Below, piece by piece: positions 1 through 6,429 of a stretch of 10,359 nt of DNA. Position numbers and translations under genes: made by a program. Location: assembly GCA_027002665.1 (NCBI GenBank), contig JALWZK010000311.1, forward strand, positions 1 through 10,359, written 5' to 3'. A model generated the notes under the pieces. The model was not told the origin of the DNA, searched no databases, and saw only the letters and a list, made by a program, of their open reading frames with translations. Each line of letters begins with the position of its first letter. The first letter of the stretch is position 1. This DNA comes from Campylobacteraceae bacterium. Lineage in GTDB: Bacteria; Campylobacterota; Campylobacteria; Campylobacterales; Sulfurovaceae.

Positions 1-114
1 ATATTTTATTTATCAAAAGAAGATAATTATAGATTTTAAATTTTTTAAATAAAGTAAAAAAATAGAAATTTTTTATTTAATTTCTCCATTCTATTCCCTA
101 TTTTTACAAATAGC

Positions 115-123
115 TGATACAAT
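115..123 (+). promoter_or_regulatory. Putative extended -10 promoter of the dsb-like gene and hemC
   Basis: TGATACAAT is an extended -10 element (TGn followed by TACAAT, one mismatch to TATAAT). It lies about 40 bases before the GTG start, which predicts a leader of roughly 30 bases. No convincing -35 box is seen, as is usual in Campylobacterota. The rest of 1-162 is A/T-rich and holds no gene I can support. Confidence 0.45.
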
Positions 124-162
124 ATCATCTAAATAATAAAATAGATAAATAAGGAGATAATA

Positions 163-1011
163 GTGTCATTGATGTCGAAATTACTGAGTGTCGCAATAGT
201 AGCAACGATAGGACTCAATGCTTCAACTTCAGAAGCAGAGGTTAAAGATTATATTATGAACCACATGGTAAATAATTCACGAATTAAAGTTACCAGTGTG
301 GATATGATTGGTAAAAAAGAGTTAGATAGACCAAAAGGGTGGGAGGCATTTTTTGTAAATATACATGCAGATGTCAAGAGAACAGCAACCGTTACAGATA
401 AAATAACTGTTCCAGAGACAGTCTTTGCAAAAGATGGATTTGCAGTTCCAACTATTATTGATATGAAAACAGGAAAAGATTTAAAGTCTCAGATTAAGCC
501 TGAATTGGACCCAAAACTTTATGATGATGAGCATCTATTTGCAGGGGATAAGAATGCACCACATAAGATTTTAATCTTTAGTGACCCACAGTGTCCATTC
601 TGTAAAGAGATTGTTCCAAAGATATATAAAGCTGTAAAGGCACACCCTAAAACTTTTGCACTATACTATTATCATATGCCACTTCTTCGTATCCACCCTG
701 TATCAGACGCCATATCGAGAGTTATGATAATCGAGCAGAAAAAGGGACACTTTGATAGGGTAATAGATATGTATTCTTTAGAGTTTGACCCGAGAGAGGT
801 GAATGCTACTAAAATTTTAGGTAAAATCAATAAGAAATATGGCTTAAACATTACAGAGAAGGATATTGATGCCAAAGAGATTGCCGATGCATTAAGACAT
901 GATGAGAATATGGGAACAAAATCTATGGTGGCAGGAACACCAACTATATATTTCGATGGTAAATGGGATAAGTCGAGAAAAGCTTATATGAAATTTATTA
1001 AGGATAAATGA
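163..1011 (+). CDS. Periplasmic DsbC/DsbG-like thiol:disulfide interchange protein
   Basis: This 282-residue protein has a hydrophobic N-terminal signal peptide (about residues 1-25, cleavage probably after Ala25). A region of about 85 residues follows that could be a DsbC/DsbG-type dimerisation domain. A thioredoxin fold starts near residue 130 and carries the redox motif C144-P-F-C147 in the context SDPQCPFCKE. The cis-proline loop is G-T259-P260; the Thr before cis-Pro matches DsbC/DsbG rather than DsbA, where it is usually Val. It should therefore form, shuffle or reduce disulfides in exported proteins. The GTG start at 163 is chosen because AAGGAG (151-156) sits six bases upstream; the ATG at 172 would be 15 bases away. 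hemC follows after 28 bases without an obvious promoter, so the two are probably co-transcribed. Oxidase versus isomerase activity cannot be decided from sequence, because Campylobacterota DsbG-like proteins include oxidases. Confidence 0.85.
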   Translation: MSLMSKLLSVAIVATIGLNASTSEAEVKDYIMNHMVNNSRIKVTSVDMIGKKELDRPKGWEAFFVNIHADVKRTATVTDKITVPETVFAKDGFAVPTIIDMKTGKDLKSQIKPELDPKLYDDEHLFAGDKNAPHKILIFSDPQCPFCKEIVPKIYKAVKAHPKTFALYYYHMPLLRIHPVSDAISRVMIIEQKKGHFDRVIDMYSLEFDPREVNATKILGKINKKYGLNITEKDIDAKEIADALRHDENMGTKSMVAGTPTIYFDGKWDKSRKAYMKFIKDK

Positions 1012-1039
1012 ACTATATTAGGGAGGATAAAGAGTTACT

Positions 1040-1999
1040 TTGAATAGATTAGTAATAGCAACGAGGGCAAGTGAACTTGCCTTATGGCAGACACATCATA
1101 TAAAAGATAAAATAGAGAGAGAGTTTCCATATATTAAAGTGGAACTGAATGAGATTACCTCAAGAGGTGATAAGATTCTGGATAGACCTTTGGCATTAAT
1201 AGGTGGAAAGGGGCATTTTACTAAAGAGCTTGAAGATGCAATGTTGGCTGGAGAGGCAGATATGGCAGTTCACTCTCTCAAAGATGTTCCAACATATATT
1301 CCAGAAGGGTTGGAGTTGGTAGCAATTACCAAAAGGCAAGACCAATCGGATGTTTTTCTATCTCATAAGTTTAGCTCCTTAGAGTCTCTCCCTATGGGTG
1401 CAGTGGTTGGGACTACAAGTCTTAGAAGGAGAATGCAACTCTTGAGAGTTAGACCGGACTTAGTGATCAAAGATTTAAGAGGAAATGTAAATACAAGACT
1501 TAGAAAATTGAGAGAGGGGCAGTATGATGCTATTATCTTAGCATATATAGGTTTAGCAAGATTAAATCTATTGGAAGATATACCATTTACTCAAAAACTA
1601 CCCTTAGATATAATGATACCACCAATGGGACAAGCCTCTCTCGGGATAGAGATAGTTAGCTCCAATAGGAGAGTTCGGGAGATAGCTCAATCTTTAAATG
1701 ATAAGGAGAGTTACCTCTTAACGCAATTAGAGAGAGAGTTTATATCGGAGATTGGAGCGGGTTGCTCTGCACCGGTAGCTGTTAATGCTACTATAGATGG
1801 AGATAATCTAAAGATAGAGTCTATGATAGGATATCCAGATGGAACCAATATCTTACATAAATCTCTAATTGCCAAGAGAGAGGAGTCCAATAGCTTAGGT
1901 AAAAGACTTGCATCTCTAATGGTTGAAAATGGTGCATTGGATATTTTAAGAAATGCTGAAAAGTTGGCATTTAAAGAGGTGAGACCTGAAAGGATTTAA
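1040..1999 (+). CDS. hemC: Porphobilinogen deaminase (hydroxymethylbilane synthase)
   Basis: This cytosolic enzyme condenses four porphobilinogen molecules into hydroxymethylbilane, the linear tetrapyrrole leading to haem and sirohaem. Its 319 residues are close to the family's usual 310-320. Family hallmarks are the N-terminal VIATRASELALWQ, the GKGHFTKELE segment, HSLKDVP with catalytic Asp82, GTTSLRRRMQL and DLRGNVNTRLRKL. The cofactor loop GAGCSAPVA carries Cys242, the expected attachment point of the dipyrromethane cofactor. TTG at 1040 is the only sensible start: an in-frame TAA lies at 1028-1030 and the N-terminal beta strand begins immediately. GGAGG at 1022-1026 is somewhat far (13 bases), so initiation may be weak or use the AAAGAG nearer the start. 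The gene lies 28 bases after a Dsb-like gene. Its stop shares TTAA (1996-1999) with the stop of the converging PilJ-domain gene. Confidence 0.97.
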   Translation: MNRLVIATRASELALWQTHHIKDKIEREFPYIKVELNEITSRGDKILDRPLALIGGKGHFTKELEDAMLAGEADMAVHSLKDVPTYIPEGLELVAITKRQDQSDVFLSHKFSSLESLPMGAVVGTTSLRRRMQLLRVRPDLVIKDLRGNVNTRLRKLREGQYDAIILAYIGLARLNLLEDIPFTQKLPLDIMIPPMGQASLGIEIVSSNRRVREIAQSLNDKESYLLTQLEREFISEIGAGCSAPVAVNATIDGDNLKIESMIGYPDGTNILHKSLIAKREESNSLGKRLASLMVENGALDILRNAEKLAFKEVRPERI

Positions 2000-3669
2000 T
2001 ACTCAATTTCAACCTCTGCCATTTTAACCATTTTGTTCATTTCAGATAGTAAAATTGGATTTTCTCTAATAATAGTTTTCATCTCCTTAGATGATAACTT
2101 CTCTTTCATATATAGAGGTTTTAACTTTTCCCATATAGATTTAACTTTGGCTAACTGCTCCTTAATTTTCTCATTTGTAGGTTTTACTACAGTTTGATTA
2201 CTCTCTCCATTAATAAGGGCATTTAATGAGTCATCGAAGAGTTTTATTGTCTTTTGTAGTTTTGGCTCATACTCCTTAGCACCTTTTGAGATAAGAAGTT
2301 TCTCTTTTGTCATCTTTTGAGTTAGCATTCTCTGTCGTCCTGCTACATTTACAATTCTAAGTCTCGCCCTATCGAGATAGTTTTGAGATGTATTGGATTT
2401 CTCATATCTCTTTACCAACTCATCGGAGACTTTTAAAAGCTCTTCATTCTTATCTATAACAAATTTAAGTGATTTTCCATCTTTATCTTTCTGATTGGCA
2501 ATATTTTTAATATGTTGATAGAAGGGTTTCCACTTTTTCTCTATAACTGCAATCTGTTCATCTATAGATTTACCTTTGAGAGGTATGCAGTTTAACTCTT
2601 TATCTCCATATTTAAAGGCATTTAGTGTCTGATTATATAGAGATGAAAATTTACGAAGTCTTTTAATATTCTCCTCTTTATCAATGTTAGATGATACTAA
2701 AATGGATAATTTTGTCATTCTTTGAGTTAGCATTCTCTGCTTTCCTGATAGATTAACCAATCTTTTTAACTGATTATTTCTATTCATAAAACTGTCTATA
2801 ATAGATGATAATTTTAATCTCTGCTTTTGACGATTAACCGATTTTGTATATAAGACAACAGCTCTATTCATCTCAATTAAGATATTATCTAATCTATCTA
2901 TTGCCTCTTTAGTATCTTCTCCATTAATAGCTTTCTTCAATATAGGTTGAATATCACTCCAGAGTTTCTCAACAACTTTTAACTGTTGAACAATTTGAGG
3001 TAGTTTAGTCCCTTTCAAGTTTAACTCTTTACTTCCATTAAAGAGACCTTTAAGGGTTTTAGTAAACAGTTTTTGCGATTTTTTAAAATCTGATTTATAA
3101 TATTTGCTCTTAAATCCATTTTTTATAAATAGTAAATCTTTACCCATCTTTTGAGTTAGCATTCTCTGTTTTCCAGCCAGATTAATATCATTTGCCAATT
3201 TAAGTTTACTATTATCTCCACTATGTGATGCATAGATACCAACAGCTCTATTCATCTCTTTGAGGAGAGGGATATTATTTTTCTCTAATATCTTATAGCT
3301 ACTATCTGTCGCTCTACCATTAATTACTTTTTTTATCTCTTTATAAAAAGGTTTCCAGAGTTTTTGAACTTTTTTAAGCTCTTTTTGTATATTTTCATTT
3401 TGAATGGCTACCAATTTTAACGATTTATCGCCACTCATTAGACCTTTGAGCGTCTTATCAAAAAGCTCACTACTCTGCTTTAATCTCTCTATATTTTTTT
3501 GCTTGTCTATATTAGAACGAATAAGAAATGCCTCTTTAGTCATCTTTTGAGTAAGCATTCTCTGCTTTCCAGATAGATTAATAGATATGGCTAACTCCCT
3601 ATCTGACAATCCAAATAGTAATGAGGTAAAAATTAATATGGTAATTAGAAGTATTATAAGTTGTCTCAT
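1996..3669 (-). CDS. Envelope-anchored protein with four tandem PilJ/NarX-type sensor domains
   Basis: This 557-residue protein starts with a hydrophobic stretch (about residues 3-20), either one membrane anchor or a signal peptide. Everything after it should lie outside the cytoplasm. Four repeats of about 117-143 residues follow, each opening with the signature N-(L/V)-(S/A)-G-(K/R)-Q-R-M-L-T-Q. This matches the 'type IV pili methyl-accepting chemotaxis transducer N-terminal' (PilJ) domain and resembles the nitrate-binding P-box of NarX/NarQ. The signature Arg is residue 37, 169, 312 and 447. Repeats 1, 2 and 4 end in a second helix with EMN(R/K)xV; repeat 3 has diverged there. No HAMP, kinase, methyl-accepting or cyclase domain and no second membrane helix is present. 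ATG at 3669 is chosen because AAGGAG lies nine bases upstream and a hydrophobic leader follows. An upstream in-frame extension to 3858 would run through the SRP RNA gene and lacks a leader-like start. Ligand and partner are unknown. Confidence 0.85.
   Translation of the reverse strand: MRQLIILLITILIFTSLLFGLSDRELAISINLSGKQRMLTQKMTKEAFLIRSNIDKQKNIERLKQSSELFDKTLKGLMSGDKSLKLVAIQNENIQKELKKVQKLWKPFYKEIKKVINGRATDSSYKILEKNNIPLLKEMNRAVGIYASHSGDNSKLKLANDINLAGKQRMLTQKMGKDLLFIKNGFKSKYYKSDFKKSQKLFTKTLKGLFNGSKELNLKGTKLPQIVQQLKVVEKLWSDIQPILKKAINGEDTKEAIDRLDNILIEMNRAVVLYTKSVNRQKQRLKLSSIIDSFMNRNNQLKRLVNLSGKQRMLTQRMTKLSILVSSNIDKEENIKRLRKFSSLYNQTLNAFKYGDKELNCIPLKGKSIDEQIAVIEKKWKPFYQHIKNIANQKDKDGKSLKFVIDKNEELLKVSDELVKRYEKSNTSQNYLDRARLRIVNVAGRQRMLTQKMTKEKLLISKGAKEYEPKLQKTIKLFDDSLNALINGESNQTVVKPTNEKIKEQLAKVKSIWEKLKPLYMKEKLSSKEMKTIIRENPILLSEMNKMVKMAEVEIEY
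1999..3579 (-). repeat. Four tandem repeats encoding PilJ/NarX-like domains
   Basis: Approximate units in reading order are 3579-3184 (residues 31-162), 3183-2755 (163-305), 2754-2350 (306-440) and 2349-1999 (441-557). The opening motif of each unit is also close at the DNA level. On the + strand, GTTAGCATTCTCTG is identical in units 2, 3 and 4, and unit 1 differs by one base (GTAAG). The motifs start on the + strand at 3541, 3145, 2716 and 2311, a spacing of 396, 429 and 405 bases. The remainder of each unit has diverged, so these are old duplications with a strongly conserved signature helix. Confidence 0.85.
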
Positions 3670-3699
3670 ATTGATTTTCTCCTTAATGTAGAATATTAC

Positions 3700-3705
3700 A
3701 TTATA
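3700..3705 (-). promoter_or_regulatory. Putative -10 box of the PilJ-domain gene
   Basis: The minus strand reads TTGTATAATG, a perfect TATAAT. It lies about 30 bases before the ATG at 3669, predicting a leader of about 24 bases containing the AAGGAG ribosome site. The surroundings (3690-3770) are A/T-rich with no clear -35 box. It allows the gene to be transcribed independently of the upstream SRP RNA gene. Confidence 0.45.
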
Positions 3706-3777
3706 CAATAATGATAATTTTATAATATTTAAAAAAATGAATTTTATCTTAAAAGGAGATATTACAAACTGTAAGAG

Positions 3778-3788
3778 AAAAACCTCTT
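3778..3788 (-). terminator. Intrinsic terminator at the 3' end of the SRP RNA
   Basis: The closing helix of the SRP RNA (3883-3878 paired with 3788-3783, CCTCTT with AAGAGG) is followed directly by five T on the minus strand (3782-3778). The RNA's own long hairpin can therefore act as terminator. A small alternative hairpin, AAGAG with CTCTT around a GTTTTT loop, overlaps the same point. Confidence 0.5.
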
Positions 3789-3884
3789 CCAGATACCTAC
3801 GGCACACAGCAGAGATGGGTGGGCTGCTATGTCCCCATCCTGACCCGTTGTCCATCAATGCTATTGCATAGGTCTAAAAGAGGC
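3781..3884 (-). ncRNA. ffs: Small bacterial signal recognition particle RNA (4.5S RNA)
   Basis: This RNA of about 104 nt partners Ffh in SRP and directs nascent membrane proteins to FtsY and SecYEG. It is recognised by the helix 8 core on the minus strand. CAGG (3842-3839) and AGCAG (3828-3824) form the conserved symmetric and asymmetric loops. They flank an AUG/CAU stem (3838-3836 with 3831-3829) capped by the tetraloop GGGA (3835-3832). GGG (3846-3844) pairs with CCC (3823-3821). Further out, GATGG pairs with CCATC and AGACCTA with TAGG-TA-TCT, and the ends close with CCTCTT/AAGAGG. No Alu domain is present, as in the E. coli type. A TATTAT box lies six bases upstream of the proposed 5' end and five T follow the 3' end. 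End positions are good to a few bases. The gene is divergent from tRNA-Ser. Confidence 0.9.
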
Positions 3885-3890
3885 GAAAGA

Positions 3891-3896
3891 ATAATA
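3891..3896 (-). promoter_or_regulatory. Putative -10 box of ffs
   Basis: The minus strand reads TATTAT, followed six bases later by the first G of the SRP RNA (3884). This is ideal -10 to start spacing. No -35 consensus is visible; the upstream sequence is T-rich. Confidence 0.5.
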
Positions 3897-3935
3897 ACGA
3901 AAATTAACTTAAAAAAGATTAAATTTATTTTATTT

Positions 3936-3944
3936 TGATATAAT
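3936..3944 (+). promoter_or_regulatory. Extended -10 promoter of tRNA-Ser
   Basis: TGATATAAT is a perfect extended -10 (TGn-TATAAT), ending 14 bases before the mature tRNA 5' end. This leaves a short 5' leader for RNase P. It is preceded by an A/T-rich tract without a clear -35. It stands back to back with the ffs promoter inside the 74-base gap. Confidence 0.6.
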
Positions 3945-3958
3945 TTCATCTCAGATAT

Positions 3959-4048
3959 AGAGAGGTGTCCGAGTGGTCGAAGGAGCTCGCCTGGAACGCG
4001 GGTGTGGGGTAACACCCACCGAGGGTTCGAATCCCTTCCTCTCTGCCA
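3959..4048 (+). tRNA. tRNA-Ser(GGA)
   Basis: A complete 90-nt class II tRNA, including an encoded CCA (4046-4048). The acceptor stem is AGAGAGG (3959-3965) with CCTCTCT (4038-4044) and discriminator G4045, the usual serine identity base. The anticodon stem CTCGC (3986-3990) pairs with GCGGG (3998-4002) and holds the loop CTGGAAC. The anticodon GGA (3993-3995) reads UCC and UCU. A long variable arm (TGGGGTAACACCCA region) confirms a serine-type tRNA. The T-loop is TTCGAAT within GAGGG/CCCTT. Confidence 0.97.
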
Positions 4049-4060
4049 TAAAGAGTTTTA

Positions 4061-4864
4061 TTACTTTACAAATGCCACACTAAGGTATCCGACTACCCTA
4101 TCTTTATCACCTGTAATATCTCCACTTGTCCTATAATCCAATATTTGACTTTTCAATCTATGTTTTTTGGCACTCTGCACCACTGCTTGAATCCCGATAA
4201 TTCCACACGCCTCACAACCCATATCTAAGATACTATTATCTAACTTTTCAATTCCATTTATACAGATATTATCTAAGAAATTAGCCCGTTCCTCATTGTA
4301 AAAGTGACTTAAATCACTACTAATCACTACAGTTGTTAAACTATCCTCTAAGAGCCAATCTACAATTTTTGCCACCTTTTTGAAATCTATATCCCCATAA
4401 ATCAGCTCAATAACTTCAACTTTGGGTTGATAATATTTAATAAATGGCATTTGGGTCTCTGTGGAGTGTTCTACCTTATGTGCCCTTTGTGCAAAACCTA
4501 TATCAAAAAGCTTCTGCATTAAATATAGATACTCTCTATCTATCCTAATATCTCCAAATGGGGTCTGATAGGTATCGAAAAATGAGCCACTAATCCCTTT
4601 AAAATATATATGGTGGCTTGGACCAATGACGACAACCCGCTTTACCTTTTGGTTTGATAGAATGCGATGTGCAAAATTTGCTGTAAACCCACTATAGATA
4701 TAACCTGCATGTGGAGAGATTATAGCTTTGGGTTTTAAATATAGCAATTTCTTATCCTTTAAATTTCTATCCAATGTTTCATTGAAAATCTCTATTAATC
4801 TTTTTACTTCAGTTGCACTTTTGGGATAAAATGCTCCTGCATTTCCTGCTACTCTTACACTCAT
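4061..4864 (-). CDS. amrB: AmmeMemoRadiSam system protein B (MEMO1 family)
   Basis: This 267-residue cytosolic protein of the MEMO1 family has a fold related to class III extradiol dioxygenases. Landmarks are VAGNAGAFYP (residues 5-14), SPHAGYIYSG with His52, GPSHH with His84, EHSTETQMPF, ISSDLSHF and ACGIIGI with Cys220. His52, His84 and Cys220 correspond to the putative metal-binding trio of human MEMO1 (His49, His81, Cys244), which supports an intact metal site. The reaction of this family is not established, to my knowledge. It is the last gene of the minus-strand operon. GGAGGT ends six bases before the ATG and lies within the end of amrS, whose stop is only four bases away, so translation is probably coupled. 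It converges on tRNA-Ser with only 12 bases between them and no clear terminator. Confidence 0.93.
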   Translation of the reverse strand: MSVRVAGNAGAFYPKSATEVKRLIEIFNETLDRNLKDKKLLYLKPKAIISPHAGYIYSGFTANFAHRILSNQKVKRVVVIGPSHHIYFKGISGSFFDTYQTPFGDIRIDREYLYLMQKLFDIGFAQRAHKVEHSTETQMPFIKYYQPKVEVIELIYGDIDFKKVAKIVDWLLEDSLTTVVISSDLSHFYNEERANFLDNICINGIEKLDNSILDMGCEACGIIGIQAVVQSAKKHRLKSQILDYRTSGDITGDKDRVVGYLSVAFVK

Positions 4865-4868
4865 CTTC

Positions 4869-5870
4869 TCACCTCCATACTCCAGCTATTTTACTATTAC
4901 ATTTTGGACATCTACCATCTTTCACTATATTTTTTCTAATGGAATAACCTACCCTCTCAATTAAACTCTCTTTACAATTTGGACAGTAGGTGCTATTTGT
5001 TTTTAAAATATTCCCCATATAGATAAAATTGAGTCCGACACCTTTACCTATCTTATAGGCTCTTTCTAAACTCTCTATCGGTGTGCTATCTCTATTATTG
5101 ACTTTATAATTGGGATAGAAGGCGGTAATGTGCCATGGTGTATTAATATCTAACTCTTTTGCAATAAAGTTTGCAATATCATTCAACTCCTGATAACTAT
5201 CATTATCTTGTGGCACTATTAGGGTTGTGCATTCTATCCAAAAATTTCTCTCTTTAAGCCGTTTTAGGGTGTCTAAAACTCCATCTAATCCACCCTTGAG
5301 ATACTTTTTATAGTAGTCACTTTTAAAACTCTTAATATCGATATTAAAAGCATCGATTATACCAACCATATCATCTATAATTTCAGGACTCTCAAAACCA
5401 TTACTTACAAAGATATTTTTAAGTCCCACCCTCTTTGCCAAAAGTGCTATATCTTTTGCAAATGGGTAAAATATTGTTGGTTCGTTATAGGTGTAAGATA
5501 TACTCTTAGAGCCTCTCTCCAATGCAATATTTACAATCTCTTCAGGAGTTACCCTATAGTAGTTTTCAATCGATTTACTTTGCGAGATTTGCCAATTTTG
5601 ACAAAATGGACATTTAAAATTACACCCAACCGTTCCAATACTTAGGGAGGTGGTGCCAGGTAGAAAATGGTATAGTGGCTTCTTCTCTATTGGGTCGATA
5701 TTGATAGCACTAATTTTACCATAAACTAAATTTACAATCTTTCCACCCTCATTTTTATTCACACCACAAATTCCAATCTGTCCATCTTTCAATGAGCAGT
5801 AGTGGCGACACAATAGACACTTTATTCTATTACTCCCTATCGGTTTGTAAAAATTGTGAACTCTACCCAT
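4869..5870 (-). CDS. amrS: AmmeMemoRadiSam system radical SAM enzyme
   Basis: This 333-residue protein has the radical SAM cluster motif CNFKCPFC (Cys83, Cys87, Cys90), expected to bind a 4Fe-4S cluster that cleaves S-adenosylmethionine. It is preceded by a family-typical cysteine set (Cys18, Cys21, Cys25, Cys35) and followed by a C-terminal CPNC...CPKC pair (Cys296, 299, 321, 324) that could bind zinc or a further cluster. YTYNEPTIF and SNGF mark the partial TIM barrel. It resembles PflA-type activases, but the MEMO and AMMECR1 neighbours identify the AmmeMemoRadiSam member. Its substrate is unknown. The ATG at 5870 is chosen: it lies one base after the amrA stop, has AAGG nine bases upstream, and gives the normal N-terminus. 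In-frame starts at 5894 (ATG) and 5900 (TTG) would overlap amrA. Confidence 0.92.
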   Translation of the reverse strand: MGRVHNFYKPIGSNRIKCLLCRHYCSLKDGQIGICGVNKNEGGKIVNLVYGKISAINIDPIEKKPLYHFLPGTTSLSIGTVGCNFKCPFCQNWQISQSKSIENYYRVTPEEIVNIALERGSKSISYTYNEPTIFYPFAKDIALLAKRVGLKNIFVSNGFESPEIIDDMVGIIDAFNIDIKSFKSDYYKKYLKGGLDGVLDTLKRLKERNFWIECTTLIVPQDNDSYQELNDIANFIAKELDINTPWHITAFYPNYKVNNRDSTPIESLERAYKIGKGVGLNFIYMGNILKTNSTYCPNCKESLIERVGYSIRKNIVKDGRCPKCNSKIAGVWR

Positions 5871-5871
5871 A

Positions 5872-6429
5872 CTATTTAACCTTGATAGCCTCATAGACAA
5901 AGATATTTGGGTGCAATCTTAAACAATCTGGACTCATTCCTGCCTTCATACATAGAGAGCTAAAGAACTCATCAAAGGTTGAAATCTGCTCCCAAACACT
6001 CGGTAGATATGTTGCTTGGTATCCATTATATTGTAAAATAACTCCATGAACTCCATATTTAATTTTATTTCGTAAATCCTCTATATCACTATAGAGTAGA
6101 GGTTTAGGCTCAGTTAAGATAGAAACCTCTACCTCCAGATTATTCAATTCACTTCTACCAACTGGTCTAAAACGGGGGTCATGTAGTGCGGCCGATTTTG
6201 CATTATGGATAATATCGTCAATTAGACTCTGATGTGCAATAATCGAGCCTATACACCCCCTTAAGGAGTTAAACTCATTAATTGTTACAAAAACTGCACC
6301 CTTCTCTTTGAGCCATGGGTGCTGTTGTAGTAATCTATCTCTATCAATAATTTTTCTATTTAAAACCGCCTCTCTAATGGCATTTTTTGCAATCTCTAAG
6401 ATTACACTTTTTTGTCTATTTGTAAACAT
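5872..6429 (-). CDS. amrA: AmmeMemoRadiSam system protein A (AMMECR1 family)
   Basis: This 185-residue cytosolic protein consists of a single AMMECR1 domain. The invariant LRGCIG motif is at residues 56-61, preceded by GAVFVTIN, and followed by the family-typical DPRFRPV, LEVEVSIL, GVHGVIL and YLPSVWEQI. The biochemical role is not established; the LRGCIG loop is the presumed active or binding site. The gene starts directly after the mobA TAG stop with no spacer. GGAGG inside the mobA end, five bases before the ATG, serves as ribosome site, so translation is tied to mobA. Together with the two genes downstream it forms a full AmmeMemoRadiSam set in the order A-S-B. Confidence 0.94.
   Translation of the reverse strand: MFTNRQKSVILEIAKNAIREAVLNRKIIDRDRLLQQHPWLKEKGAVFVTINEFNSLRGCIGSIIAHQSLIDDIIHNAKSAALHDPRFRPVGRSELNNLEVEVSILTEPKPLLYSDIEDLRNKIKYGVHGVILQYNGYQATYLPSVWEQISTFDEFFSSLCMKAGMSPDCLRLHPNIFVYEAIKVK

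Noticed and set aside
1..39. Open frame from the left edge ending in TAA at 37-39 (…YLSKEDNYRF), possibly the C-terminus of an upstream gene
   Set aside because: Twelve codons without a stop are easily met by chance and no family is recognisable; the adjacent upstream sequence would decide it.
38..84. A/T-only inverted repeats (AAATTTTTTAAAT and AAAAAAT…ATTTTTT) resembling a terminator
   Set aside because: The stems have no G or C and are expected by chance in sequence this A/T-rich.
3751..3760. AAAAGGAGAT on the + strand resembling a ribosome site
   Set aside because: No start codon with a usable frame follows at the right distance, and the region is the leader between ffs and the minus-strand gene.
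3670..3858. N-terminal extension of the PilJ-domain open frame
   Set aside because: It runs through the SRP RNA and the untranslated leader. The ATG at 3669 has a good ribosome site and begins directly with the hydrophobic leader.
3827..4015. 62-codon minus-strand open frame
   Set aside because: It is antisense to tRNA-Ser and overlaps the SRP RNA; both RNAs explain the sequence fully.
5871..5900. Longer amrS start at TTG 5900 or ATG 5894
   Set aside because: Both lie inside the amrA coding end without a clear ribosome site. The ATG at 5870 directly follows the amrA stop and gives the usual family N-terminus.
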